From an uncultured Alphaproteobacteria bacterium (GTDB lineage Bacteria; Pseudomonadota; Alphaproteobacteria; RF32; CAG-239), in assembly GCA_944391355.1 (NCBI GenBank), contig CALXTG010000179.1, positions 1 to 6,428 of the forward strand: a stretch of DNA of 6,428 nt. Direction: 5' to 3'. Made by a program: the position numbers and the translations under genes. Below, piece by piece: positions 5,699 through 6,428 of this stretch; positions within the stretch are counted from its first letter, which is position 1, and every line of letters starts with the position of its first letter. A model generated the notes under the pieces. It had not been told where the DNA came from. It saw only the letters and a list, made by a program, of their open reading frames with translations, and searched no databases.

Positions 5699-6428
5699 AT
5701 GACTGCTGACGATAGCGAAGAAAATCTCTCCATGGAAGATATCCTTTCTTCCATTAAAAACATTTTGGAAGAAAACGGTTCGGCCGAAACCGCGCCGGCT
5801 GCCCCGGCGCCGGAAACTCCGGCAGCTGCTCCCGCTCCCGCGGCCGTTGAACCGCAGGAGGCTGCCGTCGAAGAAGAGGTCTTTAATTTATCGCCCTCAA
5901 TGATGATTGACAATCCTGAACAGACGCAGAATACGGAGCTGCCGGCGCCGGAAACCGAGCCTGAAATCTCGGTTGATGAAGCCGAAGTTATCGCTGCTCC
6001 CGATTCTGAACTGAATCTGCCTGAAATAGCGGCGGAACCGGATACGCCGCTGGTTGAAGCCGAGCCGGAGCCGCTTGCCGCCGAAGCCGAAAAGATAATC
6101 GATGTCGAACCGGAACCTGTCGTTGAGACCGCCGCGCCGTTAAATCTGGACGATGTCGCTGCAGATATCAGCTCAGATCCGATTTATGAACCGGAGGAAG
6201 AAATTGTCAGCGCCGATGCTTCCGATATTGTGGATATCAGCGGTGAAGATACGCCGGCGATTGAAGACCAGTTTATCAATCAGAATATTGAACAGGCTGA
6301 CAGCGGCGTCGAAGACAGCCTGATTGATGATGAAACCATTAATGAGGTTATCAGCCGCGCGCCGTTGCGTGACGATGACCGCGATCCGACCGGCAACATG
6401 ACCGAAATCGCCGCGGTTGAAGAAGCGG
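5699..6428 (+). CDS. popZ: PopZ-like polar organising protein (DUF2497), N-terminal 243 residues (runs off right edge)
   Basis: PopZ self-assembles into a condensate at alphaproteobacterial cell poles and recruits ParB-bound origins and cell-cycle regulators. The first 27 residues contain the family's N-terminal partner-binding helix (SMEDILSSIKNIL, 11-23), close to the Caulobacter form EEILASIRRII. After it comes a Pro/Ala-rich stretch (about 29-54) and then more than 180 residues dominated by Glu, Asp, Pro and Ala with no Cys, typical of a disordered acidic linker. The conserved C-terminal oligomerisation helices are not reached by residue 243. The Caulobacter protein is only about 177 residues in total, so this linker is unusually long. 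ATG 5699 is the first start after an in-frame stop at 5681-5683. Position directly after a TolC-family gene supports the call. The open frame simply continues past the window. Confidence 0.87.
   Translation, partial: MTADDSEENLSMEDILSSIKNILEENGSAETAPAAPAPETPAAAPAPAAVEPQEAAVEEEVFNLSPSMMIDNPEQTQNTELPAPETEPEISVDEAEVIAAPDSELNLPEIAAEPDTPLVEAEPEPLAAEAEKIIDVEPEPVVETAAPLNLDDVAADISSDPIYEPEEEIVSADASDIVDISGEDTPAIEDQFINQNIEQADSGVEDSLIDDETINEVISRAPLRDDDRDPTGNMTEIAAVEEA

Noticed and set aside
1..6428. CRISPR array, tRNA, rRNA or a phage defence system
   Set aside because: No regularly spaced repeats, cloverleaf or rRNA sequence was seen. The only mobile DNA is the IS110 element and perhaps the palindromic repeat, and the other genes are housekeeping.

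Overview
The window looks like a chromosomal segment of an alphaproteobacterium. The best evidence is the pair of a TolC-family outer-membrane channel (4264-5613) followed on the same strand by a PopZ-type polar organiser (5699 onward). This gene order is known from alphaproteobacteria, for example the Caulobacter TolC homologue rsaFa next to popZ. The AT-rich spacers and moderate GC would suit an uncultured low-GC lineage, but I cannot place it further from sequence alone.

Layout. The left edge (1-132, minus strand) holds the N-terminus of a small XRE-type helix-turn-helix regulator. An IS110-family insertion sequence follows, best delimited as about 141-1343. It has a long non-coding left end (about 250 bp), a 310-residue DEDD transposase (395-1327) and a very short right end. 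To its right, 1344-1595 is a non-coding stretch with a 108-bp palindromic element (1356-1463), a small hairpin (1465-1482) and the intrinsic terminator of glgP (1540-1564). glgP, glycogen phosphorylase, fills 1596-4061 on the minus strand. A 202-bp AT-rich divergent spacer (4062-4263) separates it from tolC and carries the likely tolC promoter. popZ has its own promoter-like sequence (5653-5681) and runs off the right edge.

The most interesting part is the left end of the IS110 element. It carries three successive potential RNA stem-loops (170-195, 253-319, 344-374) between the element tip and the transposase start, the layout expected of an IS110 bridge RNA (seekRNA). The internal loop of the second stem-loop contains a left strand (266-272) and a right strand (293-299) that can pair, with one G-T wobble each, with the host DNA on the two sides of a CT core at the element boundaries. 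If the element circularised through that CT, a TTGACT in the right end and a TTTAAA in the left end would be joined at 17-bp spacing, giving a promoter that starts near the first stem-loop. These three independent clues agree on the same ends. The donor-binding guides could not be resolved.

Functionally the host genes are unrelated housekeeping genes: glycogen breakdown (glgP), outer-membrane export (tolC) and cell-pole organisation (popZ). The IS sits 8 bp upstream of the regulator's start codon and probably changed how that gene is expressed.
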